A DNA stretch of 64,000 nucleotides, taken from Lysobacter sp. M2-1. GTDB lineage: Bacteria; Pseudomonadota; Gammaproteobacteria; Xanthomonadales; Xanthomonadaceae. The number at the start of each line of letters is the position of its first letter. Position 1 is the stretch's first letter. The stretch is taken from NCBI RefSeq assembly GCF_022662495.1, contig NZ_JAKPBU010000001.1:1860001-1924000 (forward strand). Direction: 5' to 3'. The position numbers and the translations under genes were made by a program. Below are positions 41,962 through 51,510 of this stretch, piece by piece. The notes under the pieces are model-generated. The model was not told the origin of the DNA and did no database searches. It saw nothing but the letters and a program-made list of their open reading frames with translations.

Positions 41962-43128
41962 ATGAATTTCCACGAATATCAGGCGAAACAGCTGTTCGGC
42001 GACTACGGCATCGCAGTCCCCGCAGGACGCGTGGCCCGTACCGCCGACGAGGCGGTCGACGCCGCCAAGGCGATCGGCGGCGACTTCTGGGTGGTCAAGG
42101 CGCAGATCCACGCCGGCGGCCGCGGCAAGGCCGGTGGGGTGAAACTGGCCAAGACCCTGGACGAGGTGCGCGAATACGCCAAGGGCATGCTCGGCACGAA
42201 GATGGCCACCTACCAGACCGCCGGCGTCGAGCTGCCGGTCGACAGCGTGCTGGTGACCCAGGCCACCGACATCGCCAAGGAGCTGTACCTGTCGGTGCTG
42301 GTCGACCGCGCGACGCAGTCGGTGACCTTCATTGCCTCCAGCGATGGCGGCGTGGAGATCGAGAAGACCGCGGTGGAGAATCCCGACGCGATCAAGACCC
42401 TCAACGTGAACTTCGTGCAGGGGCTGCAGCCCTACCAGACCCGCGAGCTCGGCTTCGCCTTAGGGCTCACCGCCAAGCAGGTGAACCAGCTGAGCAAGAT
42501 CATGCTGGGCCTGTACAAGCTGTTCAACGAAAAGGACCTGGCGCTGGTGGAACTCAACCCGCTGGCGATCCTGAAGAACGGCGACCTGGCCGTGCTCGAC
42601 GGCAAGATCAATTCCGACGACAACGCCAGCTTCCGCCATCCGGAACTGGTGGCGATGCGCGACATCCGCCAGGAGGACGAGACCGAGGTCAAGGCCAGCC
42701 AGCACGACCTCAACTACGTCACCATGGACGGCGACATCGGCTGCATGGTCAACGGCGCGGGCCTGGCCATGGCCACGATGGACGTGATCAAGCTCGAGGG
42801 CGGCACGCCTGCCAACTTCCTCGACGTCGGCGGCGGCGCCAACAAGGAGCGCGTGACCGAGGCGTTCAAGCTGATCCTGTCCGATTCGGGCGTGAAGGCG
42901 ATCTTCGTCAACATCTTCGGCGGCATCGTCCGTTGCGACATGATCGCCGAGGGCATCATCGCCGCGGTCAAGGAAGTCGACGTCAAGGTGCCGGTGATCG
43001 TGCGCCTGGAAGGCACCAACGTGGAGGAAGGCAAGGCCCTGCTGAAGAACAGCGGCCTGGCCATCACCCCGGCCGACGACATCAACGACGGCGCGAAGAA
43101 GGCCGTTGCCGCAGCCAAGGCTGCCTGA
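41962..43128 (+). CDS. sucC: succinyl-CoA synthetase beta subunit
   Basis: ADP-forming succinate-CoA ligase beta chain of the TCA cycle, 388 residues, family-typical. N-terminal [20 protein letters not shown]-grasp motifs ([20 protein letters not shown]), ELNPLAI, and the C-terminal CoA-ligase segment [17 protein letters not shown] and [12 protein letters not shown]. It works as a complex with SucD, encoded 159 bases downstream. Confidence 0.98.
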   Translation: MNFHEYQAKQLFGDYGIAVPAGRVARTADEAVDAAKAIGGDFWVVKAQIHAGGRGKAGGVKLAKTLDEVREYAKGMLGTKMATYQTAGVELPVDSVLVTQATDIAKELYLSVLVDRATQSVTFIASSDGGVEIEKTAVENPDAIKTLNVNFVQGLQPYQTRELGFALGLTAKQVNQLSKIMLGLYKLFNEKDLALVELNPLAILKNGDLAVLDGKINSDDNASFRHPELVAMRDIRQEDETEVKASQHDLNYVTMDGDIGCMVNGAGLAMATMDVIKLEGGTPANFLDVGGGANKERVTEAFKLILSDSGVKAIFVNIFGGIVRCDMIAEGIIAAVKEVDVKVPVIVRLEGTNVEEGKALLKNSGLAITPADDINDGAKKAVAAAKAA

Positions 43129-43146
43129 CGCGAACCGATTTTCCAG

Positions 43147-43165
43147 CCCCCTTGAGTCAAGGGGG
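43147..43165. repeat. perfect palindrome between sucC and sucD
   Basis: CCCCCTTGA-G-TCAAGGGGG: two 9-base arms around a single base. It is followed by a GC-rich CCCCGGCG...CGGGGTGGGGA hairpin to about 43196. It may partially terminate or stabilise the sucC transcript. It looks like a dispersed intergenic repeat of this group. Confidence 0.65.
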
Positions 43166-43287
43166 CGACCCCGGCGCGCAGCGGCGGGGTGGGGATTGTG
43201 GAGGCATGCCCTGACGGACAAGGAGTTTCATTCCTTGTCCGATGCAGCCGAAGCGATCGACATCCGAACACGAAGGAATCCCAAGAA

Positions 43288-44163
43288 ATGTCCGTCCTGA
43301 TCAACAAGAACACCAAAGTGATCGTGCAGGGCTTCACCGGCCAGCAGGGCACTTTCCACGCCGAACAGATGCTCGAATACGGCACCAAGGTCGTCGGCGG
43401 CGTCACCCCGGGCAAGGGCGGCACCGAGCACCTGGGCCTGCCCGTGTTCAACACGGTCGCCGATGCGGTCGCCGAAACCGGCGCCGATGCCTCGGTGATC
43501 TACGTACCGCCGCCGTTCGCGGCCGACGCGATCCTGGAGGCGGCCGATGCCGGCATCCGGGTGATCGTGTGCATCACCGAGGGCATCCCTGTGCTGGACA
43601 TGCTGCGGGTCAAGAACACGCTGAAGGGCTACGACGATGTGGTCCTGATCGGGCCCAACTGCCCCGGCGTGATCACCCCGGGCGAATGCAAGATCGGGAT
43701 CATGCCCGGCCACATCCACAAGCCCGGCAAGATCGGCATCGTCTCGCGTTCGGGCACGCTCACGTATGAAGCGGTGAAGCAGACCACCGACGTCGGTCTT
43801 GGTCAGTCGACCTGCATCGGTATCGGCGGCGACCCGATCAACGGCACCAACTTCATCGATGCGCTCAAGCTGTTCCAGGACGATCCGCAGACCGAGGGCA
43901 TCATCCTGGTCGGCGAGATCGGCGGCTCGGCCGAAGAGGAAGCCGCGGAGTTCATCGCCGAACACGTGACCAAGCCGGTGGTCGGCTTCATCGCCGGCGC
44001 GTCGGCGCCCAAGGGCAAGCGCATGGGCCATGCTGGCGCCATCGCCTCGGGCGGCGCGGGCACCGCGGAAGGTAAGTTCGCCGCGCTGGAGCAGGCCGGC
44101 GTCACCACGGTCAAGTCGCCCGGCGACCTGGGCGCGGCGATCGCCAAGCGATTGGCGGGGTAA
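43288..44163 (+). CDS. sucD: succinyl-CoA synthetase alpha subunit
   Basis: Alpha chain of succinate-CoA ligase, 291 residues from the ATG at 43288. CoA-binding N-terminus ([19 protein letters not shown]), [20 protein letters not shown], and the phosphohistidine loop [11 protein letters not shown] with His248 at the family position. An earlier ATG in frame (43189) lies in the palindromic intergenic region and was rejected. Co-directional with sucC. Confidence 0.98.
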   Translation: MSVLINKNTKVIVQGFTGQQGTFHAEQMLEYGTKVVGGVTPGKGGTEHLGLPVFNTVADAVAETGADASVIYVPPPFAADAILEAADAGIRVIVCITEGIPVLDMLRVKNTLKGYDDVVLIGPNCPGVITPGECKIGIMPGHIHKPGKIGIVSRSGTLTYEAVKQTTDVGLGQSTCIGIGGDPINGTNFIDALKLFQDDPQTEGIILVGEIGGSAEEEAAEFIAEHVTKPVVGFIAGASAPKGKRMGHAGAIASGGAGTAEGKFAALEQAGVTTVKSPGDLGAAIAKRLAG

Positions 44164-44173
44164 CCGGAAGCTT

Positions 44174-44226
44174 TGTAGGAGCGCCGCTTCGGCGCGACCC
44201 CAGTCGCGGCAAAGTGCCGCTCCTAC
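44174..44226. repeat. family A hairpin repeat after sucD
   Basis: TGTAGGAGCGCCGCTTCGGC head and AAGTGCCGCTCCTACA tail, giving complementary ends about 53 bases apart. It may act as a terminator for sucCD. Confidence 0.82.
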
Positions 44227-44276
44227 AAACGGCCTGACGCCACGTCCGGACGGCTTCTTGCCAGGGACGTGTTCTG

Positions 44277-44338
44277 TTGACATGCGCCAGATTGATGCGC
44301 ATATTCCATGCGCATACGGGAGGGCCGCCCATGCGCAT
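44277..44338 (+). promoter_or_regulatory. ccdAB promoter with ATGCGCAT operator repeats
   Basis: TTGACA (44277-44282), a 17-base spacer and CATATT (44300-44305) form a strong sigma-70 promoter. The self-complementary octamer ATGCGCAT occurs at 44295-44302, 44308-44315 and 44331-44338, the last containing the ccdA start codon. The octamers flank the -10 and the likely start site, as expected for autorepression by the CcdA-CcdB complex. GGGAGG precedes the ATG. Confidence 0.8.
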
Positions 44339-44579
44339 CCGCGAAGACTACGCAGGCTATGGCAAGCGTGCGACCAACGTCAGCATCAATCAGGGCCTGC
44401 TGGAGGCCGCCAAGGCGCTGGACATCAACCTGTCCGCAACGCTGGAACGCGCGCTGGAAGCGGAAGTCCGTGCCCGCAAGCGCGAGCGTTGGCGGGAGGA
44501 AAACCGCGGCGCGATCGAGGGCTACAACGCCTGGGTGGCCGAACACGGCGTACTGAGCTCGATGTTCCGCAAGCGGTGA
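44331..44579 (+). CDS. ccdA: CcdA-type antitoxin
   Basis: Antitoxin of a type II toxin-antitoxin pair, 82 residues from the ATG at 44331 behind GGGAGG. N-terminal ribbon-helix-helix-like DNA-binding region (KRATNVSINQGLLEAAKALDIN), then a charged C-terminal segment (REENRGAIEGYNAWVAEHG) that matches the toxin-binding tail of CcdA. The stop overlaps the ccdB start (TGATG), so translation is coupled. An ATG at 44277 overlaps the -35 and was rejected. Confidence 0.92.
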   Translation: MRIREDYAGYGKRATNVSINQGLLEAAKALDINLSATLERALEAEVRARKRERWREENRGAIEGYNAWVAEHGVLSSMFRKR

Positions 44580-44899
44580 TGCGCCAGTTTTGCGTTTACC
44601 GGAATCGGAATGCAGCCACGCGCTCTGCGTATCCACTGCTGCTGAATGTGCAGAGCGATCTGATCAGCGAGACCGGCACCCGCATCGTCGTACCGATGGT
44701 GCCGGCGTCGGGCGACCGGCACCCACCGCCGATCTCGTCGCTGGCTCCACTCATCGACGTCAACGGCAAGGCCCACGTACTGATGACACCGTTGCTGAGC
44801 GCAGTGGAACTGGCCGATCTTGGTGCGCTTGAAGCCGATCTTGGGTCCGAACGCGGCGTCATGTTCGCGGCGCTCGATCTGTTGATCTCGGGAATCTGA
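44579..44899 (+). CDS. ccdB: CcdB-type gyrase toxin
   Basis: Toxin that poisons DNA gyrase, 106 residues. N-terminus RQFCVYRNRNAATRSAYPLLLNVQSDL, middle TRIVVPMVP, and the C-terminal LDLLISGI, which carries the Trp/Gly/Ile-type gyrase-binding end in the family (here no Trp is present before SGI). Chromosomal copy next to nadE, without mobile genes nearby. The lack of the tryptophan does not rule out activity, since chromosomal CcdB proteins vary here. Confidence 0.9.
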   Translation: MRQFCVYRNRNAATRSAYPLLLNVQSDLISETGTRIVVPMVPASGDRHPPPISSLAPLIDVNGKAHVLMTPLLSAVELADLGALEADLGSERGVMFAALDLLISGI

Positions 44900-44903
44900 G
44901 CCG

Positions 44904-46559
44904 ATGTCTACTTCCCTTCGCATCGCCCTGGCCCAGTTCGACTTCCCGGTCGGCGATATCGCCGGCAACGCGCGACGGATCGCGGATTTCATCGTCCAGG
45001 CGCGCGATGTGCACGGCGCCGATCTAGTGCTGTTCCCCGAACTGGCGCTGTCGGGCTATCCGCCCGAGGACTTGCTGATTCGCCCTTCGTTCTTGCGCGA
45101 CTGCGAGGCCGCGCTGCAGGGCATCGCCGCTGGTGTCGCGGGCATCGTGGCGGTGGTCGGCTGGCCGCAGTCCGCCGGCGCGGTGACCTACAACGCCGCC
45201 AGCGTGCTGCGCGACGGGGGGATCGCGGCTACCTATCGCAAGCGCGAACTGCCCAATTACGCGGTGTTCGACGAGCGTCGCTACTTCGATGTCGATCCGG
45301 ATGACGAATCGTGCGTGTTCGATGTCGCCAGCCGCGCTTCTAATGGGGGCGTGACGGTCGGCCTGGTGATCTGCGAAGACCTGTGGTTCGCCGAACCGCT
45401 GACGAAAACCGTGGCCGCCGGCGCGCAGCTGGTGCTGGTGCCCAATGCCTCGCCGTTCGAGCGCGACAAACATGCCCAGCGCGACGCGCTGCTGGCGCAG
45501 CGGGTGGCCGAGACGAAGGTGGCCATCGCCTACCTCAACGCGGTCGGCGGGCAGGATGCGCTGGTGTTCGACGGCGCCTCGGTGCTGGCCGATGGCGACG
45601 GCCTGGTGCATGCCGCCGCGCGCGCGTTCGAGGACCACTGGTTGGTGGCCGACTACGATGCGGCTACGCGCAAGTTCACGCCCGTGGCCTGGCCGGCCGA
45701 AAAGGACGAGGGTCGCGAGTCCCTGGCCTGGCGCGCGATCGTGCGCGGCACCCGCGACTATTGCGCCAAGAACGGCTTCGGCAAGGTCTGGCTGGGCCTG
45801 TCGGGCGGGATCGACTCGTCGCTGGTGCTGGCGGTCGCCGTCGATGCCCTGGGCGCGGACAACGTCACTGCCGTGCGCATGCCCTCGCGCTATACCGCGG
45901 GGATGTCCAACGACCTGGCCCAGGAGCAGTGCGACGCGCTGGGCGTGCGGCTCATGGCATTGCCCATCGAGCGGCCGTTCCAGGGCTTTCTGGACGCGCT
46001 CTCACAGACCTTCGAGGGCCATGCGCCGGACACCACCGAGGAAAACCTGCAGTCGCGCACCCGCGGCGCGCTGCTGATGGCGCTGTCCAACAAGTTCGGC
46101 GGCCTGCTGCTGACCACCGGCAACAAGAGCGAATACGCGGTCGGCTACGCCACCATCTACGGCGACATGTGCGGCGGTTACGCGCCGATCAAGGACCTGT
46201 ACAAGACCGAGGTGTTCGCGCTGGCCAGGTGGCGCAATGCGATTGCCGGGTCACCGGTCATTCCCGAGGCGGTGATTTCGCGACCGCCGTCGGCAGAACT
46301 GCGCGAGAACCAGACCGACCAGGACTCGCTGCCGCCCTACGATGTGCTCGATGCGATCCTGCTGCGGCACGTGGACCAGGAGCAGTCGCGCGACGACATC
46401 GTCGCCGCCGGATTCGACCCAGGCACGGTGGATAAGGTGCTGCGCCTCGTGCGGATCAGCGAGTGGAAACGGCACCAGGCCGCACCGGGACCGAAGGTCT
46501 CACGCCGTGCCTTCGGGCGTGAGCGGCGTTACCCCATCACCAACAAGTACCCGGCCTGA
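44904..46559 (+). CDS. nadE: glutamine-dependent NAD+ synthase
   Basis: Final step of NAD synthesis, amidating deamido-NAD with glutamine nitrogen. 551 residues in two domains. The nitrilase-like glutaminase has the triad Glu46 (FPELALSGYPPEDL), Lys113 (YRKRELPNY) and Cys157 (VICEDLWF). The synthetase domain has the ATP loop LSGGIDSSL near residue 299 and KSEYAVGYATIYGD. It starts 4 bases after the ccdB stop, so ccdAB may share transcripts with this essential gene. Confidence 0.97.
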   Translation: MSTSLRIALAQFDFPVGDIAGNARRIADFIVQARDVHGADLVLFPELALSGYPPEDLLIRPSFLRDCEAALQGIAAGVAGIVAVVGWPQSAGAVTYNAASVLRDGGIAATYRKRELPNYAVFDERRYFDVDPDDESCVFDVASRASNGGVTVGLVICEDLWFAEPLTKTVAAGAQLVLVPNASPFERDKHAQRDALLAQRVAETKVAIAYLNAVGGQDALVFDGASVLADGDGLVHAAARAFEDHWLVADYDAATRKFTPVAWPAEKDEGRESLAWRAIVRGTRDYCAKNGFGKVWLGLSGGIDSSLVLAVAVDALGADNVTAVRMPSRYTAGMSNDLAQEQCDALGVRLMALPIERPFQGFLDALSQTFEGHAPDTTEENLQSRTRGALLMALSNKFGGLLLTTGNKSEYAVGYATIYGDMCGGYAPIKDLYKTEVFALARWRNAIAGSPVIPEAVISRPPSAELRENQTDQDSLPPYDVLDAILLRHVDQEQSRDDIVAAGFDPGTVDKVLRLVRISEWKRHQAAPGPKVSRRAFGRERRYPITNKYPA

Positions 46560-46563
46560 TCCC

Positions 46564-46723
<160 letters not shown>

Positions 46724-46770
46724 ACGCCGCCCGGAGGCGGCGTTGCGATCGGACGCGTCGAGTTGTTCGG

Positions 46771-47646
46771 TCAGTTGTTGTCCAACGCCGACTTCTCGCC
46801 CGCGAATGGATTGAGCTTGCGGAACTTCGAGGGGTAGTCCGGCCAGTTGCCGCTCAGCCACGGGTGGCTGGGCTCGTTCAGCTGCAGCACGCGGCGCGCG
46901 TCGTCGGCCAGGGTCTTGTTGCCGAGCTGGGTATAGGCCTCGCCCATGACGGCGACCGCATCATTCTGGAACTGGGTCTGCGGATAGGTTTCGACCAGAT
47001 ACTTGGCCCGATTCGCGGCGGCGACATAGGCGCCGCGGCGCAGGTAGTAGAGCGAGGCTTCCATCTCGTGGCGCGCGAACATATTCCGCAGCGCCTGCAT
47101 GCGCTCACGCGCATCGGTCGCATACCGGCTGTTGGGATAGCGCGAGGTGACGATGCTGAAGTCGTTGTGGGCCTGCATCGGCGTGGCCAGGTCGCGACGG
47201 CTCGCGTCGAGCTTCCAGACCTTCTGCAGGAACACCGTGTCGCGGCTGGAATTCACCAGTCCGCGCAGGTAGTACATGTAGGCGGTGTTGCGGTGCGTGG
47301 GATAGGTGCGGAGGAAACGGTCGATCGACGAGATGGCCTCGTCGTTGCTGCCCATCTTGAACTGGGCATAGGCGGTTTCCACCAGCGCCTGTTCGGTGTA
47401 GGAGCCGTAGGGGTACTGCGCCACCAGGCGTTTGTAGGTCTCGACCGCGCGGCTCCAGTTGCCGTCGATCATCGACTCGTGGCCCTTGTTGTAGAGGGTT
47501 TCGACGGGCAGGCCCTCGTTCGCGTCCTCGTCCTTGAACATTCCCTTGATCCGCGAGCAGCCGGATACCGCGAAAACGGAAACCAGCACTGCCATCAGCA
47601 CAAAGCGGGGCAGCAGCTGACGGTCAAAGCGGAAGCGTGGGGTCAT
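46771..47646 (-). CDS. bamD: outer-membrane assembly lipoprotein BamD
   Basis: Essential lipoprotein of the BAM complex that inserts beta-barrel proteins. The ATG at 47646 gives 291 residues: signal peptide with lipobox VSGC (Cys30), then five TPR-like repeats (LYNKGHESMIDGNWSRAVETY; LRTYPTHRNTAYMYYLRGL; KYLVETYPQTQFQNDAVAVM). The open frame further upstream to 48780 is antisense to rluD and was rejected. It is divergent from rluD with 90 bases between starts, the usual arrangement in gammaproteobacteria. Confidence 0.95.
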   Translation of the reverse strand: MTPRFRFDRQLLPRFVLMAVLVSVFAVSGCSRIKGMFKDEDANEGLPVETLYNKGHESMIDGNWSRAVETYKRLVAQYPYGSYTEQALVETAYAQFKMGSNDEAISSIDRFLRTYPTHRNTAYMYYLRGLVNSSRDTVFLQKVWKLDASRRDLATPMQAHNDFSIVTSRYPNSRYATDARERMQALRNMFARHEMEASLYYLRRGAYVAAANRAKYLVETYPQTQFQNDAVAVMGEAYTQLGNKTLADDARRVLQLNEPSHPWLSGNWPDYPSKFRKLNPFAGEKSALDNN

Positions 47647-47736
47647 GGGCTCGAAGGCGAGGGCGCCGGGGGCACGAAGGCCGGATAATAGCAGTCCCCT
47701 TGCGCGGGCCACCTGCCGCGCCCTGAACCGGAAACG

Positions 47737-48720
47737 ATGAGCACACCCGAACTCCCTGCGCAGCCGGCGCGCACCCAGCAGGTCCCGGACAGCGCCGCCG
47801 GTCGCCGTTTCGACGCGGTCCTGGCCGAGCTGTTCCCCGAGTATTCGCGCTCGCGGCTGTCGGAATGGATCAAATCCGGCGCGGCCCTGCTCGATGGCCA
47901 TCAGGCGCGTCCCCGCGATCCGGTGCGCGGCGGCGAGCTGGTCAGCCTGCAGGTGGTGCTCGAAACCCAGAGCCACGACGCGCCCGAGGACATCCCGCTG
48001 TCGGTGCTCTACCAGGACGCCGATGTGATCGTGCTCGACAAGCCCGCCGGCCTGGTCGTGCATCCGGGTGCCGGCAACCCCGGCGGCACTCTGGTCAATG
48101 CGCTGCTGCACTTCGATCCGGCCCTGGCCGCGCTGCCGCGCGCGGGCATCGTGCACCGCCTGGACAAGGACACCTCCGGCGTGATGGTGGTGGCGCGTAC
48201 GCTGCCTGCGCACACCTCGCTGGTGGCGCAGCTGTCCGAGCGTGACGTGCACCGCCAGTACCTTGCGATCGTCATGGGTGCGTTGGTTTCCGGCGGCAGC
48301 ATCAGCGCGCCGATCGACCGCCACCCGCGCGATCGCGTGCGCATGGCGGTGCGCGAGGACGGACGCGATGCGACCACCCACTATCGCCTGCGCGAGCGCT
48401 ATCGGGCCCACACTGCGCTCGAATGCCGGCTGGAAACCGGCCGCACCCACCAGATCCGGGTGCATATGCAGCACCTGAAGCATCCGATCCTCGGCGATCC
48501 GCTGTACGGCGGCGCGCTGAAGCTGCCCAAGGGCGCCTCGGACGAACTGGTCGGCGTACTGCGCGGTTTCCGCCGCCAGGCGTTGCATGCCGAGACCCTG
48601 GAGTTCGCGCATCCGGTCAGCGGCACGCCGGTGCGGTGCACTGCGCCGGTGCCCGAAGACATGCAGCAGCTGATGCGGGCCTTGCGCCAGGACGCGGCCG
48701 ATCACGCGGAGCGGCGGTGA
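47737..48720 (+). CDS. rluD: 23S rRNA pseudouridine synthase RluD
   Basis: Makes pseudouridines in helix 69 of 23S rRNA. 327 residues: an N-terminal S4 RNA-binding domain ([20 protein letters not shown]), then the RluA-type catalytic domain with Asp143 in [14 protein letters not shown] and the motif [13 protein letters not shown]. It is followed by pgeF with overlapping stop and start, an order conserved widely (bamD/rluD/pgeF/clpB). Confidence 0.95.
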   Translation: MSTPELPAQPARTQQVPDSAAGRRFDAVLAELFPEYSRSRLSEWIKSGAALLDGHQARPRDPVRGGELVSLQVVLETQSHDAPEDIPLSVLYQDADVIVLDKPAGLVVHPGAGNPGGTLVNALLHFDPALAALPRAGIVHRLDKDTSGVMVVARTLPAHTSLVAQLSERDVHRQYLAIVMGALVSGGSISAPIDRHPRDRVRMAVREDGRDATTHYRLRERYRAHTALECRLETGRTHQIRVHMQHLKHPILGDPLYGGALKLPKGASDELVGVLRGFRRQALHAETLEFAHPVSGTPVRCTAPVPEDMQQLMRALRQDAADHAERR

Positions 48721-49655
48721 GCGAACGCGGCTCGGGCGTGCTCCAAGCGAACTGGCCGACTCCGCCGGGCGTGCATGCATTCACCACGTTGCGCTCCGGC
48801 CCGGGGGTCTCGGCGCCGCCATTCGACCGTTTCAACCTCGGCTCGCGCTGCGGCGACGATCCGCTCACCGTGGAAGCCAACCGCCGCGCCCTGGTCGAAG
48901 CCTACGGCCTGCCCGCCGCGCCGCGCTGGCTGCGCCAGGTGCATGGCACCGGTGTGGTGCGGCTGACGACCCTTGCAGGAGCGCCCCATGTAGGAGCGCC
49001 CCATGTAGGAGCGCCCCATGTAGGAGCGCCCCATGTAGGAACGACGTCGGTCGCGAGCTCTCCAACCCGAACCACACAAACCTCTGCCGGAGGAGACCTT
49101 CCGGAAGATGCCGGCGAAAGCTCGCGACTGACGTCGCTCCTGCCGGGCCTGGAACTGAGCGAGACGGACGCCGAACCCGAGGCCGACGCAGCCGTCACCT
49201 CCACGCCGGGCGTGGTGCTGGCGATCCTCACCGCCGACTGCCTGCCGGTGGTGTTCGCCGCCGCCGATGGCAGCGAGATCGCGGCTGCGCACGCGGGCTG
49301 GCGCGGGCTTGCGAAGGGCGTGCTGGAAGCCACCGTTGCCGCCATGCATACGCCCCCAGCTGCCGTGACCGCTTGGCTCGGGCCGGCTGCCGGCCCGCAG
49401 GCCTATGAAGTCGGGGAAGAGGTCTTCGAGGCGTTCGTCGCGCCTCATCCTGCTGCGGCCCACGCCTTCATCGCAACCCGTCGCGATCACTGGCACGTCG
49501 ACCTGTATGCGCTGGCCAGACAGCGTCTGCTCGCCGCCGGCGTGCACGACATCCACGGCGGCGGGCTGTGCACGATTTCCGATCGGGCCGCCTTCTATTC
49601 GCACCGTCGCGACCAGCGCACTGGACGCATGGCGACCGTGGTCTGGCGCACGTAA
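48717..49655 (+). CDS. pgeF: PgeF-like purine nucleoside phosphorylase/polyphenol oxidase with repeat-derived insertion
   Basis: YfiH/DUF152 protein; in E. coli it acts as a peptidoglycan editing factor, and homologues show nucleoside phosphorylase or laccase activity. The GTG at 48717 overlaps the rluD stop and gives 312 residues. Conserved blocks are intact: [22 protein letters not shown] and GGGLCTISD. Residues about 87-143 are foreign: four GAPHV-type pentapeptide repeats, then a stretch made by a family A hairpin element inserted in frame. Without it the length is about 255, the family norm. The insertion falls between VVRLTT and EADAAVT, probably a surface loop. Confidence 0.92.
   Translation: MSERGSGVLQANWPTPPGVHAFTTLRSGPGVSAPPFDRFNLGSRCGDDPLTVEANRRALVEAYGLPAAPRWLRQVHGTGVVRLTTLAGAPHVGAPHVGAPHVGAPHVGTTSVASSPTRTTQTSAGGDLPEDAGESSRLTSLLPGLELSETDAEPEADAAVTSTPGVVLAILTADCLPVVFAAADGSEIAAAHAGWRGLAKGVLEATVAAMHTPPAAVTAWLGPAAGPQAYEVGEEVFEAFVAPHPAAAHAFIATRRDHWHVDLYALARQRLLAAGVHDIHGGGLCTISDRAAFYSHRRDQRTGRMATVVWRT
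48975..49143. repeat. 15-bp tandem repeat plus inverted-repeat element inside pgeF
   Basis: Four copies of (G)TAGGAGCGCCCCAT in tandem (48975-49034, period 15), then a 25-base left arm beginning GTAGGAACGACGTCGGTCGC (49035-49059) and a matching right arm ending GACTGACGTCGCTCCTGC (49119-49143). The arms are inverted copies with three mismatches around a 59-base centre. The heads match family A repeats seen between genes elsewhere in the window. The inserted length is a multiple of 3 and contains no stop. Confidence 0.92.
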
Positions 49656-49715
49656 GGACATTGCTGAGAGCGTACGCAAACGCCCGCAGGCGCAGCCGGT
49701 ACAACGCGCCGTGTG

Positions 49716-50285
49716 CTAGGCAGCGGCGCCCGGTGTCGCAGGGGACGGTTCTGGCGTCGCCGTTTCCTGGCTGCAGCCGCGCACGACGGAGAACGTCAGC
49801 ACCAGCAGCACCACCAGGCCGAGCGGCCACATCCACCACACTCCGGTGTTCGCGAGCGCGCCGTGATCGTTGGTGGCGGTGGTTTCCGCGGCCGGTGCGG
49901 CAAACCAGCGGTCGTAATCGGCAGGCCGCGCCTCGGGAATCGCTCCACCACGCGTGACCAGTCCGACGATCTTGGGCAGCAGCCACGCGCCTGCCAGGTT
50001 TACTGCGACGGGCGGCATCCCCAGCCGCGTAGCGATGTTGCGCGCCGGCGATTCTCCGAAGCCGGCGCTGAACTGGTCGGGCTGGAGCACGTTATCGCCG
50101 GGCGAAGTGCCGATCCAGGAGGAGAACAGGGCGCCGAGCCCGACGTCGGCAAAGCGGCTGCGCATGCCGGAGAAGCCGCCGCTGCCGCTGTTGAAAACGG
50201 CATCCACCAGCATGCGCACGAAACGCGCGCTGTCGTCGCCCAGGTGGAAGCGGCTATCCGCTTCGCGGATCAGCGACTCGAACAT
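49716..50285 (-). CDS. YidB-like (DUF937) protein with C-terminal membrane anchor
   Basis: 189 residues. The N-terminal two thirds resemble the YidB/DUF937 fold (FADVGLGALFSSWIGTSPGDNVLQPDQ ...IATRLGMPPVAVNLAGAWLLPKIVGLV). A linker and one membrane segment (about residues 148-166) follow, with a short Pro/Ala tail. No catalytic motif is visible and the function is unknown. It is a paralogue of the next gene on the same strand. Confidence 0.7.
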   Translation of the reverse strand: MFESLIREADSRFHLGDDSARFVRMLVDAVFNSGSGGFSGMRSRFADVGLGALFSSWIGTSPGDNVLQPDQFSAGFGESPARNIATRLGMPPVAVNLAGAWLLPKIVGLVTRGGAIPEARPADYDRWFAAPAAETTATNDHGALANTGVWWMWPLGLVVLLVLTFSVVRGCSQETATPEPSPATPGAAA

Positions 50286-50443
50286 GCCCTGCCTCCCTTC
50301 GGTGTGCCCAGTGACGGCGATGCACGGGTCCGGACTGCGGAAGGGTGCGATGCATCATCTGCCCTGAGCCCGTGCAACCACCGTGAAACCGTGCGCGAGC
50401 GCGATCCGCGGCGCCGATGGCGCCGCAGGCGATGCGCGCGCGA

Positions 50444-51418
50444 TCACGTCGTCGACGGCGATGTGCGGATCGGCAACTGGTATCGCTGGATATAAGGATC
50501 GAGCAGGCCCTGCGCCCACACGTACCAGCCCGCGCCGGCGATCAGCGCCAGCAACACGATCAGCCAGAACAGCCAGCCCGCACCGCGGCGATCCTTGCGC
50601 GGCGGATGCACGGCCGGCCGCCAGGTGTCCGGCCGGCCACGCGCGTCGAACACGGCGTCCGGATCCGGGGGGTTCGTATGCGCAGGACGACCGAACGCCG
50701 CGGCCATGTCGGCCAGGCGCTGTTCGGCAGGATCCAGCGGAGTGCGCGCGGTGCTTTCGTGCTCGCGCCGCACATCCACCGGCGAGCGCACCGCCGGCGA
50801 TTCCGGCGCGAAGGACGGCTCGCGCCGCAGCGGCTGCGAGGTGACCGCGGACGGGCGGGGGTCGATCTGCGGCGGCTCGAAGCGGGCAGGGCCGTCGAAG
50901 GGACGGCGTTCCTCGCCGGGCACGATGTAGCCCGGGTCGTAGGCCGACTCGTTGCCCGAGAGGCCGCCCGCGCCTGCGATCAGGCCATCGGCGCGCGGGC
51001 GTGTGCCGACGCCCGACGCATCGTCCTCGCGGGCGACCGCGGCAAGCGGCGTGGCGGCGCCGAACCCGCCGGGGATGCGTCCGCCCGGGGTCAGTTCCGC
51101 CACCAGCCGCGGCAACACGCCTGCGATCGCGGCCGCGATCGTGGCCCGGCTCGCGCCCAGGCGCGTGCCCCAGTCGTTGAGCAGGCCCTGTCCGAACACG
51201 GTGCCCACGTCGCTGGCGTTCAGGCCGCCGGCTTCGGGGTTGCCCAGCCATGACGACAGCAGTTCGCCATGGCCCTGCTCGCGGAAGCCTTCGATGAAGC
51301 CGCCGAAGCCGCCGCGCCGGTCGTTGTGGATATAGGCCACCAGCAGGCCGAACAGGTCGCGTCCTCGGTCGCCCAGGCCGTAGCGTTCCGACAACTCGTT
51401 GACCAGCGAATCGAACAT
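50444..51418 (-). CDS. YidB-like (DUF937) protein, long linker and membrane anchor
   Basis: 324 residues. The N-terminal YidB/DUF937 domain (FIEGFREQGHGELLSSWLGNPEAGGLNASDVGTVFG) ends near residue 120. A long charged, proline-rich linker (about 125-275) leads to a single membrane segment (about 281-302) and a short tail. MFDSLVNEL matches MFESLIREA of the paralogue downstream, indicating tandem duplication followed by divergence. Function unknown; the layout suggests a tail-anchored envelope or stress protein. Confidence 0.7.
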   Translation of the reverse strand: MFDSLVNELSERYGLGDRGRDLFGLLVAYIHNDRRGGFGGFIEGFREQGHGELLSSWLGNPEAGGLNASDVGTVFGQGLLNDWGTRLGASRATIAAAIAGVLPRLVAELTPGGRIPGGFGAATPLAAVAREDDASGVGTRPRADGLIAGAGGLSGNESAYDPGYIVPGEERRPFDGPARFEPPQIDPRPSAVTSQPLRREPSFAPESPAVRSPVDVRREHESTARTPLDPAEQRLADMAAAFGRPAHTNPPDPDAVFDARGRPDTWRPAVHPPRKDRRGAGWLFWLIVLLALIAGAGWYVWAQGLLDPYIQRYQLPIRTSPSTT

Positions 51419-51510
51419 GACGGCTCCACGGTGGCTCGGGGGAAGCAGGGATGCTAGCGGCGCCGCGCCGCGAGGGTATGAACGCCGCCCTTGCGGGATC
51501 GGGGGCGGGT

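Noticed and set aside
41603-41962. N-terminal extension of pilS by 120 residues
   Set aside because: The extra part translates a dispersed GTGGGAG repeat (RPRSLPQRSLPQ-like), which is intergenic elsewhere.
47647-48780. N-terminal extension of the bamD frame to 669 residues
   Set aside because: It runs antisense to rluD, and bamD has its own ATG with a lipoprotein signal peptide.
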